A DNA stretch of 61,426 nt. It comes from Ornithinibacillus caprae (GTDB lineage Bacteria; Bacillota; Bacilli; Bacillales; Amphibacillaceae). The notes beneath the pieces are model-generated. The model was not told the DNA's origin. It saw nothing but the letters and a program-made list of their open reading frames with translations, and did no database searches. The number at the start of each line of letters is the position of its first letter. Position 1 is the first letter of the stretch. This document shows positions 8,846-17,659 of this stretch, in pieces. A program made the translations under genes and the position numbers. Location: NCBI RefSeq assembly GCF_009728145.1, contig NZ_WOCA01000021.1, positions 1-61,426 on the forward strand, written 5' to 3'.

Positions 8846-9958
8846 ATGATTGTAAAAAAACTTAAACATATTGATTATCCATTTACTATATTTATATTAT
8901 TATTTGCCCTTTTTGGTTTAGTCATGATCTATAGTGCAAGCTTTCCAATGAGTTCGCTTTTTTATGGAGATGCTACTTATTTTTTTATGAAACAAGTACA
9001 ATGGTTTGTTATTGGTTTCATTTTCTTGGTCATCACTGCTATAGTACCGTATGAAGTGATTGGAAAATTAAGTGCATTACTTGTAATAGCTTCAGTTGTG
9101 TTACTCATTCTTGTATTGGTGCCAGGGGTAGGTGTAGAACGGAATAATTCGCAAAGATGGATTCAACTAAGTACTTTTGTATTTCAACCAACAGAAGCGG
9201 TAAAGTTATTTATGATTATTTACTTTGCTTATATATATGCTAAGAAACAGTCCTATATAGATCAGTTTAAAAAAGGAGTGTTACCTCCTTTAATTGTGTT
9301 AGCAATTGTATTTCTCTTAGTCTTGCAGCAACCCGATTTAGGTACTGCTACCATGATCTTATTATCATGCGGTATCATTGTTGCTTGTTCTGGGGTAAGG
9401 TTTCGCCATTTAATCTTACTTGCAAGTATAGCAGTTGCTGGATTTAGTTACTTTGCTTACTCATCTCCATATCGGTTGGAACGACTAACATCTTTTAGGC
9501 AAGCATTTAATGATCCTTTAGGTGATGGGTATCAATTAGTTAACTCATATATCGCCATCGGTTCTGGGGGAATATGGGGAAATGGGTTAGGAAATAGTGT
9601 GCAAAAACTAGGATATCTCCCTGAAGCGCACACCGATTTTATTATGGCGGTTATCTTAGAAGAGATTGGTGTCGTTGGTCTAGCAATTATCATGTTTAGC
9701 TATTTGTACATTATGTTTCGAGGCGTGCGAATAGCCAAACAAGCGCCTACTATGTTTGCAAAGCTACTTGCGGTGGGTTTAACATTTCAGTTAATCATTC
9801 AAGCTGTAATTAATTTAGGTGCTGTATCAGGTTTATTGCCAATTACGGGAATTACGCTTCCGTTTATTAGTTACGGAGGATCTTCATTAGTATTTACCAT
9901 GATTACCGCAGGCTTACTAATTAACATATCTGCAACAAACCATCATAAAGTTAACTAG
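8846..9958 (+). CDS. SEDS-family peptidoglycan glycosyltransferase (RodA/FtsW type), second of pair
   Basis: 370 residues, about 10 membrane spans, same signatures as its neighbour: QRWIQLSTFVFQPTEAVK, PEAHTDFIMAVILEEIG, PITGITLPFISYGGSS. The two proteins share the fold and motifs but differ elsewhere, so this looks like an old duplication. A TAGGAGAA site precedes the ATG. Whether it serves elongation, division or spore cortex cannot be told from sequence alone. Palindromic repeat copy 4 follows 19 bases after the stop. Confidence 0.9.
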   Translation: MIVKKLKHIDYPFTIFILLFALFGLVMIYSASFPMSSLFYGDATYFFMKQVQWFVIGFIFLVITAIVPYEVIGKLSALLVIASVVLLILVLVPGVGVERNNSQRWIQLSTFVFQPTEAVKLFMIIYFAYIYAKKQSYIDQFKKGVLPPLIVLAIVFLLVLQQPDLGTATMILLSCGIIVACSGVRFRHLILLASIAVAGFSYFAYSSPYRLERLTSFRQAFNDPLGDGYQLVNSYIAIGSGGIWGNGLGNSVQKLGYLPEAHTDFIMAVILEEIGVVGLAIIMFSYLYIMFRGVRIAKQAPTMFAKLLAVGLTFQLIIQAVINLGAVSGLLPITGITLPFISYGGSSLVFTMITAGLLINISATNHHKVN

Positions 9959-9976
9959 ACTCGACATACTATGAAT

Positions 9977-10019
9977 AGGTGCCTGTCACTTGTCGAAATT
10001 CGACAAGTGACAGGCACCT
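9977..10019. repeat. palindromic intergenic repeat, copy 4
   Basis: Perfect 21-base arms around a central A at 9998, between two genes on the same strand (second SEDS gene and mgtE). It ends 25 bases before mgtE, so there is no room for an M-box riboswitch. Confidence 0.95.
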
Positions 10020-10043
10020 CCCGAACAGAAGGGGGCAATTTGT

Positions 10044-11405
10044 ATGGCTTTATCGATGAATGAAAATGAGGTTATGGTGGCTTTGATTCAGTCGTTGAAG
10101 GAGGGGAAGAAATCTTCTTTCCAAACGATTGTAGATGAGCTGCAGCCTTACGATATAGCACAACAGTATGTTCAATTACCTAGAAAACATAAAAATAAAT
10201 TCATCCTTTATCTATCGATTGAACAATTATCAGAGCTGATTCAAGAGCTAGAAGAAAAAGAAGATCAATTAGATGTCATACATAAACTAGGAATTGAAAA
10301 ATCATCCAAAGTGCTTGATTTAATGGAAAATGATGATTTAGCAACCTTGCTTTCCGATTTAGAACCGGAAAAAATTGAAGAACTACTCTCCGAGATGAAG
10401 CAAGAGGAAATAGATGTTGTTCAAAACCTCATGAATTATCCTCCAGAAACTGCTGGTCGAATTATGACCAATCGTTACGTATGGATACCGAAAACGTATA
10501 CGGTGAGAGAAGCTGTTGATAAGATAAAGCATTTTGCAGAACTAGCAGAGTATTTGAATTACCTTTATGTTATCGACGAAGAGAAGAAGCTAGTTGGTGT
10601 TGTATCCTACAAGGACCTATTGCTAGCCGATTTACAAGATAAAGTAGAAGACATTATGTTTACCAGGTTAGTAATGGTTAATGCACAAATAGATCAAGAA
10701 GAAGTTGCAAAATTAATTAGTCGTTATGATTTTGTTTCGATTCCGGTTGTGGAAGAGGATCAAAGATTGGTTGGTGTTGTAACTGTTGATGATATGATGG
10801 ATGTCGTGATCCGTGAAGCTAATGAGGATATTGAGAAGCTATCAGCAACAGGTAAAGCAATTGATTTTAATACCAAGCCATTGGTGGCAGCTTATCGGAG
10901 ATTACCTTGGTTGATTTTATTACTATTAATTGGTCTTGTATCTGGAAGTATCATTAGTGGATTTGAGGAAACCTTAGATCAAGTGGTAGCCCTAGCATTT
11001 TTTATGCCAATGATTGCAGGGATGACGGGCAATACCGGGACACAGTCCTTAGCTGTAGTCGTCCGTGGATTAATCACAAATGATTTAAATTTCAAGCAGG
11101 TCATTCGACTTGTTCTACGTGAATTATGGGTAGGTATTATCATTGGAATTGTGTGTGCGATCTTAATAGCGGTTATTGCTTACTTTTGGCAAGGGGATAT
11201 GACCTTAGGATTTGTTGTAGGGACATCCTTATTGTTAACGCTAATCATTGGTACGTTAGCTGGAACGATTATTCCACTTATATTATATAAATTTAATGTA
11301 GACCCCGCCGTAGCATCAGGTCCACTAATAACAACCATCAATGATATTATATCGCTATTTATATATTTTGGACTTGCAACCATATTCCTTACACAACTAA
11401 CATGA
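10044..11405 (+). CDS. mgtE: magnesium transporter MgtE
   Basis: 453 residues, the usual MgtE length. An N-terminal helical superhelix (about 1-130), two CBS domains (about 135-255), a plug helix and five membrane spans. The pore stretch MTGNTGTQSLAVVVRGL and the last-helix TINDIISLF with its conserved Asp are diagnostic. MgtE is a Mg2+ channel gated by intracellular Mg2+ binding to the N and CBS domains. GAAGGGGG precedes the ATG. It converges with prfC, and repeat copy 5 lies between the two stops. Confidence 0.96.
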   Translation: MALSMNENEVMVALIQSLKEGKKSSFQTIVDELQPYDIAQQYVQLPRKHKNKFILYLSIEQLSELIQELEEKEDQLDVIHKLGIEKSSKVLDLMENDDLATLLSDLEPEKIEELLSEMKQEEIDVVQNLMNYPPETAGRIMTNRYVWIPKTYTVREAVDKIKHFAELAEYLNYLYVIDEEKKLVGVVSYKDLLLADLQDKVEDIMFTRLVMVNAQIDQEEVAKLISRYDFVSIPVVEEDQRLVGVVTVDDMMDVVIREANEDIEKLSATGKAIDFNTKPLVAAYRRLPWLILLLLIGLVSGSIISGFEETLDQVVALAFFMPMIAGMTGNTGTQSLAVVVRGLITNDLNFKQVIRLVLRELWVGIIIGIVCAILIAVIAYFWQGDMTLGFVVGTSLLLTLIIGTLAGTIIPLILYKFNVDPAVASGPLITTINDIISLFIYFGLATIFLTQLT

Positions 11406-11409
11406 ATAA

Positions 11410-11450
11410 GGTGCCTGTCACTTGTCGAATTCCGACAAGTGACAGGCACC
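11410..11450. repeat. palindromic intergenic repeat, copy 5 (one mismatch)
   Basis: The repeat fills the 50 bases between the convergent stops of mgtE and prfC. One arm has C instead of T near the centre (11432), so this copy has begun to decay. No other terminator is visible for either gene, so it may serve both as a terminator. Confidence 0.92.
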
Positions 11451-11455
11451 GACAT

Positions 11456-13033
11456 TTAGACACCATATTGGTTCACTTCAAATAAGTCAATTAGCTCTAC
11501 GTCTGGGTTTTTGTCTTTAAACCAGTTTAGGGAGAATTCGTTTTTGAATAGGACGAGGAAGTTTCCTTCTCGATCACGTACGAGCATATTTCGCTCATCA
11601 TATAATGTTTCATCCACTTTTTGGTCTGGTTTTAACCAGCGAGGAATCCGATCTCCAATTGTTTCAAATACAACCTCGACATTATATTCATTTTTCATCC
11701 GATATTGGAATACTTCATATTGTAATTCACCTACAGCTCCTAAGATATAGGATTCCGTACGTTTGTCTCGGAACAATTGAATCGCACCCTCTTGAACGAG
11801 CTGCTCAATTCCTTTTTTGAATTGCTTCGCCTTCATAACGTTTTTAGCAGCTACCTTTTTGAAAACCTCTGGTGGGAACTGAGGAAGTTCATCATATTCA
11901 TATGTTGATTTTCCTTCCATTAAAGTATCCCCAATCTGATAAGCGTTTGGATCATAGATTCCAATAATGTCCCCGGCATAGGCTTCATCAACCGTATCAC
12001 GAGCTGAGGCAACGATTTGTTGGGACTGGGAAAGCTTAATAACTTTATCGGTTCGTGCTAATTTCACACTCATACCACGCTCGAATTTTCCAGAGCACAC
12101 CCTTAAGAAGGCTACACGATCACGATGTGCTGGGTTCATATTCGCTTGGATTTTAAATACGAATCCAGAAAAATCAGGGTTATCAGGCTGTACGACACCT
12201 TCTGTAGTTTTTCTAGGAGTTGGTGCCGGAGCCATGGAAATAAACGTATCGAAAAAGGTTTGTACCCCAAATGGAGCGAGTGCACTACCAAAAAACACGG
12301 GGGTTTGTTTCCCATCCAAAACAGCATCTAATGAAAATTCATTACCTGCTTCATCAAGTAAAGCCAGCTCTTCTTTTGTTGCCTCATAAGTTGCTTGATC
12401 TACTAGTTCTTCCTGTTGATCCAATTCCTTGTATGGGATATAGGTTTCTTCTTCATTTCCGTTGAACTTTACAAATTGCTTGCCATGTCGGTCGAAAATA
12501 CCAAGGAATCGTTTACCCATGCCTACTGGCCAATTCATCGGATAGGTTTCGATATCTAATACTTCCTCAATCTCTTCCATTAACTCAAGCGGTTCTTTTC
12601 CTTCACGGTCTAATTTATTAATAAACGTAAAAATTGGAATTCCGCGCATCCGACAGACTTTAAAAAGTTTTAAGGTTTGAGCCTCAATCCCTTTTGTTGC
12701 ATCAATAATCATGACAACACTATCAACCGCTGTTAATGTTCGATAGGTATCTTCACTAAAATCTTCGTGCCCAGGTGTATCCAATATATTGACCTGATAT
12801 CCGTTATACGGAAAATTCATCACACTGGAAGTTACTGAAATTCCCCGTTGTTTTTCAATTTCCATCCAGTCAGAGGTAGCAAACTTACCAGATTTTTTAC
12901 CTTTTACAGTTCCAGCAGAACGAATTAAGTTTCCGTATAGTAATAATTTTTCCGTTAACGTTGTTTTCCCCGCATCTGGGTGGGAAATGATAGCAAATGT
13001 TTTTCGTTTTTGTACTTCTTCTTGTAGACTCAT
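11456..13033 (-). CDS. prfC: peptide chain release factor 3
   Basis: 525 residues from the ATG at 13033, the family length; AGAAGGGA lies seven bases upstream, and the extra eight residues of the longer frame are not conserved. GTPase motifs: [25 protein letters not shown] and NKLDRE. RF3 is a ribosome-dependent GTPase that removes RF1/RF2 after peptide release. It stands alone on the minus strand. Confidence 0.96.
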   Translation of the reverse strand: MSLQEEVQKRKTFAIISHPDAGKTTLTEKLLLYGNLIRSAGTVKGKKSGKFATSDWMEIEKQRGISVTSSVMNFPYNGYQVNILDTPGHEDFSEDTYRTLTAVDSVVMIIDATKGIEAQTLKLFKVCRMRGIPIFTFINKLDREGKEPLELMEEIEEVLDIETYPMNWPVGMGKRFLGIFDRHGKQFVKFNGNEEETYIPYKELDQQEELVDQATYEATKEELALLDEAGNEFSLDAVLDGKQTPVFFGSALAPFGVQTFFDTFISMAPAPTPRKTTEGVVQPDNPDFSGFVFKIQANMNPAHRDRVAFLRVCSGKFERGMSVKLARTDKVIKLSQSQQIVASARDTVDEAYAGDIIGIYDPNAYQIGDTLMEGKSTYEYDELPQFPPEVFKKVAAKNVMKAKQFKKGIEQLVQEGAIQLFRDKRTESYILGAVGELQYEVFQYRMKNEYNVEVVFETIGDRIPRWLKPDQKVDETLYDERNMLVRDREGNFLVLFKNEFSLNWFKDKNPDVELIDLFEVNQYGV

Positions 13034-13182
13034 ATACAAATCCCTTCTTATTTTCATTCTTATTTCTATTATATTAGTATTGGGATTTACGCTTTACATC
13101 GGACTAATGCTCCTTTAATAAAATGAATAACAAATACCATCAAAAGATAGCATTAGATTCGGTCTAAGTCAATGTCTTCATC

Positions 13183-13212
13183 TTGACGATTGTGATGCAG
13201 CTGTTCTATGAT
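13183..13212 (+). promoter_or_regulatory. sigma-A promoter of the XRE-cupin gene
   Basis: TTGACG (13183-13188), 18-base spacer, TATGAT (13207-13212). Transcription would begin near 13219. The -10 overlaps the TTG at 13212, so that codon would not be in the message. Confidence 0.6.
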
Positions 13213-13817
13213 TGAATAACAAATATAGACGTAACAGAGGGGAGAGGGCAACCATAAATCTTGATCATATTGGAAAAAAAATAAAAGAAATGCGATTACG
13301 TAAGAAATTAACACAACAACAGGTAGCAGATGAATGTGGTATTTCCAAAAGCCTTTTATCTAAAATTGAAAATGGACAAACTGCCTCTGCGATTGCTACA
13401 TTATCCAAAATTAGTGATGTTCTAGAAGTTCCTCTCTCTTGGGTGTTAGAGGAAAAACCCGAGCAGGATCTGGTTTTATTACCAAAGGCAAAACGGCCAT
13501 CAAAAATTGGCGATGAAAATATGGGTTATTCCTATGAATTACTAGCAAACCGATCTCAATATACGGGGATAGAACCCACCATTATCCATGTTACACCGAA
13601 GGATATGAACCTACGGGAAGATACATATACTCACTCTCAGGATGAATTTATTTACATATTAGAAGGTGCGATTTATTTGTTATATAATGGAGAAAAGCAT
13701 TACATGGAAAAAGGAGATAGTGCTTATTTCCAGGGCTCCAAGCCGCATTTATTTGTTCCCGTGAATAATGATGGTGCAGAAGTACTTACATTTTTTATTA
13801 CAAACCCCATGGATTAA
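13212..13817 (+). CDS. XRE-family regulator with C-terminal cupin; unusual start
   Basis: Helix-turn-helix (about residues 20-75 of the longest frame, LTQQQVADECGISKSLLSKI) followed by a cupin domain (about 120-200, with HSQDEFIYILEGAIYLLYNG and EKGDSAYFQG). Such proteins repress or activate small-molecule metabolism genes, the cupin binding the effector. The outer boundary given is a TTG that overlaps the probable -10 box. The only well-placed ribosome site (AGGGGAG, 13238-13244) points to an ATA at 13254, giving IleAsnLeuAspHis as the first codons. The next ATG (13290) would cut the DNA-binding domain. The true start is therefore either a rare ATA or a recent ATG-to-ATA change. Confidence 0.82.
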   Translation: MNNKYRRNRGERATINLDHIGKKIKEMRLRKKLTQQQVADECGISKSLLSKIENGQTASAIATLSKISDVLEVPLSWVLEEKPEQDLVLLPKAKRPSKIGDENMGYSYELLANRSQYTGIEPTIIHVTPKDMNLREDTYTHSQDEFIYILEGAIYLLYNGEKHYMEKGDSAYFQGSKPHLFVPVNNDGAEVLTFFITNPMD

Positions 13818-13854
13818 ACCTGCGTTCTTTATGGATGCAGGTTTTACTTTTTTT
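13817..13854 (+). terminator. terminator after the XRE-cupin gene
   Basis: AACCTGC (13817-13823) pairs with GCAGGTT (13837-13843), followed by a T-rich tract. It overlaps the stop codon. Confidence 0.8.
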
Positions 13855-13891
13855 AGGGCTCATATAACATAACATAATGCTATAACAAAGA

Positions 13892-13970
13892 ATGTGTAGT
13901 AAATTGTGCCATGAAAACGTTGCCTTCTTCAGAGTGTTTTTTGGAGATAGATTACTACACATGTTTTCAT
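13892..13970. other. interleaved inverted repeats in a 320-base gene-free stretch
   Basis: Between the terminator and the kinase gene there is no gene. ATGTGTAGTAA (13892-13902) has its exact complement at 13952-13962, and ATGAAAAC (13911-13918) has its exact complement at 13963-13970. The order A-B-A'-B' means the two stems interleave. In RNA they would be alternatives rather than one fold, since the 8-base link is too short for both. The role is unknown. The rest of the stretch to 14137 is AT-rich, with the ribosome site GGGAGGAA for the next gene. Confidence 0.5.
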
Positions 13971-14137
13971 CAAATACTTATCGAACCTCAATTCTTGAAT
14001 AAATCAACAATCTTTCAAAAAACGGCCATTAATAATATATAAGAAGCAATAATAGTCGAAATATTTTAATTATCAGTGGCATCATTATGGAAATCTATGA
14101 GATAATTTTTATATAAATTAATGGGAGGAACGAAAAC

Positions 14138-14920
14138 ATGAAGCCTATTGAATTATTTGAGATCCCAAAAGAAATTATGAAAAATACTAAAGCCATTACA
14201 TTTCCAAAACAAGGATGTACCTCTGATGTAGGGATTATTGAAACAAGTGAAGGTAAGTTTGTTGTTAAGCGTTCCAAAAATCAACTATATCGTCAGTGGC
14301 TTGCCGATGAAGCAAACATACTTAAGCAATTGGAAGCCACTCAATTAGCCATTCCAAAATCACATCGTTTTTTCGAAGATAGGGAGCAAGGTCAAAGCTG
14401 GATATTGATGGATTATATTGAAGGAAAGCCTCTAGGCGAAGTACTTCATGAAAGTCACAATGAGGAAGAACGATTGCACTTAATCTATCAATTTGGAAAT
14501 AAATTAAAAACGTTACATGAAACTCCTTGTCCTAAAGCATTAATTACAGACAAGCCTTGGCTTGAGGATATGCTAGAACAGTCTCAATATAATTTTGACC
14601 ATTATGAAGTAGACGGTTCACAGCAATTACTTGATCAACTGAAAAAGACCAGACCTAAACCATTTAAACAAACATTAATACACGGTGATTTTACCATTGA
14701 TAATGTATTGGTAAATGACGGAAAAATCGTCGCAATTATTGATTGGAGTGGGGGAGCTTACGGTGATCCGAGATATGATGCTGCTCTTGCAATCCGTCCA
14801 AAGCCGAATGCCTTTGAAAAAGAAGTCGACAAAGAAGTGTTTTTCGAAGGGTATGGTGAGAAGATTATTGATGAAAAAGAATATTGGTACTTCGAACAGG
14901 GATTGTATGAGTTTTTTTAA
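14138..14920 (+). CDS. APH/choline-kinase-like phosphotransferase
   Basis: 260 residues. The catalytic loop HGDFTIDNVLV and the metal-binding IIDWSGGAYGDPRYDAA mark the aminoglycoside phosphotransferase/choline kinase fold; the nucleotide lysine is probably in KFVVKRS. Members phosphorylate aminoglycosides, macrolides, choline or sugars. This one resembles chromosomal, uncharacterised Bacillales members more than a named resistance enzyme, so resistance should not be assumed. GGGAGGAA precedes the ATG. Two Nudix genes follow on the same strand. Confidence 0.85.
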   Translation: MKPIELFEIPKEIMKNTKAITFPKQGCTSDVGIIETSEGKFVVKRSKNQLYRQWLADEANILKQLEATQLAIPKSHRFFEDREQGQSWILMDYIEGKPLGEVLHESHNEEERLHLIYQFGNKLKTLHETPCPKALITDKPWLEDMLEQSQYNFDHYEVDGSQQLLDQLKKTRPKPFKQTLIHGDFTIDNVLVNDGKIVAIIDWSGGAYGDPRYDAALAIRPKPNAFEKEVDKEVFFEGYGEKIIDEKEYWYFEQGLYEFF

Positions 14921-15043
14921 GCAGATAGTAAGATTTAAACTTTACTATCCTACATAAGTGCAGTTAAGGTATTCACCATAGAGGCTTGGCGAATGCAAAG
15001 TTTGCAAATCTGGTAGACCAATATCTTAGAGGAGAATTAGTGC

Positions 15044-15502
15044 ATGGGGTATATAGAAGAACTTAGAAAAATAGTAGGTCATCGACCATTAATATTCGTA
15101 GGAGCAGTTACAATCATTGTAGATGATCTAGGAAGACTATTATTGCAGCAAAGAAAGTTTCCAAATGGAATGTGGGGCATCACTGGTGGTCTTATGGAAT
15201 TAGGAGAATCTACAGAAGAAGTTGCCAAGCGTGAGGTACTTGAAGAAACTGGATTAATCGTTGATGATCTTCAGTTAATCAACGTATATTCTGGTCCTGA
15301 TCAATACATAAAAGCTGAAAATGGTGATGAATTCTATGTCGTTACAATTGCATATTATACGAAAGGCTACAAAGGCAGTTTAGATGTGGATAAATCGGAA
15401 TCTATTAAGTTTGAATTCTTTTATCCGAATGAGTTACCTAAAAATATAGTGAGTAGTCATCGAGCTATATTGAATGAATTTTTAACAAAGGAAGGGTATT
15501 AA
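15044..15502 (+). CDS. Nudix hydrolase, first of two
   Basis: 152 residues with the complete Nudix box, starting GGLMELGESTEE and ending REVLEETG (G-x5-E-x7-RE-x-x-EE-x-G). It hydrolyses a nucleoside diphosphate linked to another moiety; the substrate is unknown. AGAGGAGAA precedes the ATG. The neighbours are a small-molecule kinase and a second Nudix protein. Confidence 0.9.
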   Translation: MGYIEELRKIVGHRPLIFVGAVTIIVDDLGRLLLQQRKFPNGMWGITGGLMELGESTEEVAKREVLEETGLIVDDLQLINVYSGPDQYIKAENGDEFYVVTIAYYTKGYKGSLDVDKSESIKFEFFYPNELPKNIVSSHRAILNEFLTKEGY

Positions 15503-15567
15503 TTGTTTTTATCTACCTGCTTTAAATGTAAGGAAATCTGCTGAAAAAAGAAAAGAGGGACTAATCA

Positions 15568-16071
15568 TTGACTACTACCTATGTGAATTGGGGAGAATCG
15601 AAGGTTAAATTAACATGGCATGCCAATCAAACATTACCTTCTCGTAACTTAATTACTAGTGTTCACGGCTATTGCTTTCACGAGGAAAAATTAATGCTGG
15701 TAAACTTAAATCAAAGAGGCTGGGATATTCCAGGGGGACATATTGAACAAGACGAAACACCGGAAGAATGCTTTAAACGTGAAGCGATGGAGGAAGGTTA
15801 TATTGAAGGAAGGTGTTACCCGTTAGGATATATAATTGTAGATCACAGTGAAAATACAAAATGGGATGAATCAAGTCCATATCCTGAAATTGGGTACCAA
15901 GTATTTTATCGGATGGATATCGAACAGTTACATCCTTTTGAAGCGAAATTTGAATCCTTCCAACGGGTGTTCATCAAAACAGACGAAATAACTAATTATT
16001 ATCAAGGTTGGCATGAGTTTCATCAAGAGATATTAAATTGTGCATTAACTAATAAAAAAAGAATGGTATAG
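15568..16071 (+). CDS. Nudix hydrolase, second of two
   Basis: 167 residues starting at a TTG seven bases after AAGAGGGA. Nudix box GHIEQDETPEECFKREAMEE is complete. It is only distantly similar to the preceding Nudix protein, so this is not a recent duplication. Substrate unknown. Confidence 0.87.
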   Translation: MTTTYVNWGESKVKLTWHANQTLPSRNLITSVHGYCFHEEKLMLVNLNQRGWDIPGGHIEQDETPEECFKREAMEEGYIEGRCYPLGYIIVDHSENTKWDESSPYPEIGYQVFYRMDIEQLHPFEAKFESFQRVFIKTDEITNYYQGWHEFHQEILNCALTNKKRMV

Positions 16072-16254
16072 TCTGATTCTCACAAGTTGACAGGATCTCA
16101 AAATCAAGATATTATATATTTTACATTCATAAACGAACCGAGTGATGTTTAATTTTAATTCGACTTATACTAGGTACTTTAGCAAATCGTTAATGACATA
16201 TATTGACTATTTGAAAAAGAATCTAGTAATCATTCGTTTTAAAAATTAAAAATA

Positions 16255-16298
16255 AATCGGCATACTTCCTAACGATTTAGGAAATATGTCGATTTTTT
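16255..16298 (+). terminator. isolated terminator in a 345-base gene-free stretch
   Basis: An 18-base imperfect stem (AATCGGCATACTTCCTAA against its near-complement ending TCGATT) is followed by six T residues. It lies about 180 bases after the Nudix stop and 120 bases before the SbtA-type gene, so it ends a long 3' tail or acts as an attenuator in the leader of the next gene. Nothing else is evident between 16072 and 16416. Confidence 0.7.
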
Positions 16299-16416
16299 CA
16301 TGAAAAAAGTCAAAAGGTTTTGTTTATTACAAGTATAGGAAGAGCTTTAAACAACATTAAGTTTAGTTAAAGGTAATCCTACTTATTAATCATGATTGTA
16401 ATAGGAGGAAACTTAT

Positions 16417-17421
16417 ATGACTGATATAATAATGGAAAATTTATTATCTCCAGTTGTGTTATTTTTTGTACTAGGAATCGTAGCCGCTTTGTTTAAATCT
16501 GATTTAAAAATTCCTCATGGTTTAAGTGAAGGATTAAGTATATATTTATTAATTGCAATCGGCTTAAAGGGAGGCATTGAGCTCTCGCATTATTCTTTGG
16601 AATCGGTAATTGGTCCAATATTAGGAGCGATATTTTTAGGAATCATTATTCCGATTATTACCTTGTTTATATTGAAGTTTATCAATATGGACCTAAAAAA
16701 TTCCATTGGACTAGCAGCAACTTATGGTTCCATTAGCATTGTAACTTATGGTGCTGCAGTATCATTCCTTGAGAGTAACAGCATAAGCTATGAAGGGTTT
16801 ATGAACGCCTTGGTGGCTCTGATGGAAAGTCCAGCAATTCTTGTTTCGCTTCTAATGTTAAAAGTTGTGGAAAATAAGGATAATATTTCTGGAAATTCCA
16901 CACAACGTGTAGGGTTCATTTCACAGCCTCTACAATTAATAGATAAAAGGGTTGTAAAAGAGAGTATCTTTGGAAAAAGCATTTTGCTTCTAATGGGAAG
17001 CTTACTGATCGGTATTATTCTGGGGGAAAGCGCCGTTCCAATGGTTAAGCCATTATTTATTGATTTATATAATAGTGTATTAATATTATTTTTACTAAAT
17101 ATGGGAATAATCACTGGACAACGGTTACCTGAGGTGAAAAAACACGGTGTGAAGCTACTCCTATTTGGATTAACCACTCCATTATTATTTGGTACTTTAG
17201 GTGTATTAGTAGGTAACTTGGTTGGTTTATCATTAGGTGGGGCTACATTAATGGGAGTTTTAGCTGGAAGTGCTTCCTATATAGCAGCACCGGCAGCTTT
17301 AAAAACATCCGTACCTGAAGCAAACCCATCCATTTATTTAGGATTAGCATTAGGCGTAACGTTTCCATTTAATCTGATTATTGGAATACCAATGTATTAT
17401 GAAATAGCCAAATGGTTTTAG
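16417..17421 (+). CDS. sodium-dependent bicarbonate transporter family protein (SbtA-like)
   Basis: 334 residues with about 10 membrane spans in two inverted halves. Typical SbtA stretches: LIAIGLKGGIEL, LAATYGSISIVTYGAA and the end SIYLGLALGVTFPFNL. Cyanobacterial SbtA takes up HCO3- with Na+; heterotrophic homologues are common, and their role, perhaps supplying bicarbonate to carboxylases, is little studied. AGGAGGAA precedes the ATG. No PII-like SbtB gene is adjacent. Confidence 0.85.
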   Translation: MTDIIMENLLSPVVLFFVLGIVAALFKSDLKIPHGLSEGLSIYLLIAIGLKGGIELSHYSLESVIGPILGAIFLGIIIPIITLFILKFINMDLKNSIGLAATYGSISIVTYGAAVSFLESNSISYEGFMNALVALMESPAILVSLLMLKVVENKDNISGNSTQRVGFISQPLQLIDKRVVKESIFGKSILLLMGSLLIGIILGESAVPMVKPLFIDLYNSVLILFLLNMGIITGQRLPEVKKHGVKLLLFGLTTPLLFGTLGVLVGNLVGLSLGGATLMGVLAGSASYIAAPAALKTSVPEANPSIYLGLALGVTFPFNLIIGIPMYYEIAKWF

Positions 17422-17442
17422 GTTGGTGAGATTGTAACGCAG

Positions 17443-17476
17443 AAACGAGCTTGAAAGTTTTCTTTCAAGCTCGTTT
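17443..17476. terminator. bidirectional terminator between convergent genes
   Basis: AAACGAGCTTGAAAG (17443-17457) pairs perfectly with CTTTCAAGCTCGTTT (17462-17476). It separates the SbtA-type gene from the 55-residue gene on the other strand. Confidence 0.9.
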
Positions 17477-17479
17477 ATA

Positions 17480-17647
17480 TTATTTTTCACTAGGATCATA
17501 TTCATCATTAATTAGTCTAATTACCTTAGTTGATTCACCTTGTTCAATTTCTGAATTCGTTGCATCCTCACCGTAGGAATCTTCAGGATCGATTCCAGGT
17601 GCTACACCACGAACATTCTTCAAATTTGTTTTTCTTTTCTTATCCAT
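17480..17647 (-). CDS. small acidic protein, 55 residues
   Basis: A complete short gene with AAGGAGG seven bases before the ATG at 17647. The product begins MDKKRKTNLKNVRG and continues with an Asp/Glu/Ser-rich, probably disordered part ending DEYDPSEK. It lies 12 bases after the stop of the aldehyde dehydrogenase on the same strand, so it is probably co-transcribed with it. Small charged proteins of this style are common in spores of this group, but I do not recognise the family. Confidence 0.72.
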   Translation of the reverse strand: MDKKRKTNLKNVRGVAPGIDPEDSYGEDATNSEIEQGESTKVIRLINDEYDPSEK

Positions 17648-17659
17648 TTATAAGCCTCC

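Noticed and set aside
9959-10043. M-box (Mg2+) riboswitch before mgtE
   Set aside because: The 85-base gap is mostly occupied by palindrome copy 4 and is too short for an M-box.
14138-14920. A true aminoglycoside resistance gene
   Set aside because: Only the general kinase motifs are visible; there is no close resemblance to a named resistance class and no mobile context.
16081-16110. A degenerate eighth palindrome (CACAAGTTGACAGG)
   Set aside because: Only one partial arm is present and the match is short enough to be chance.
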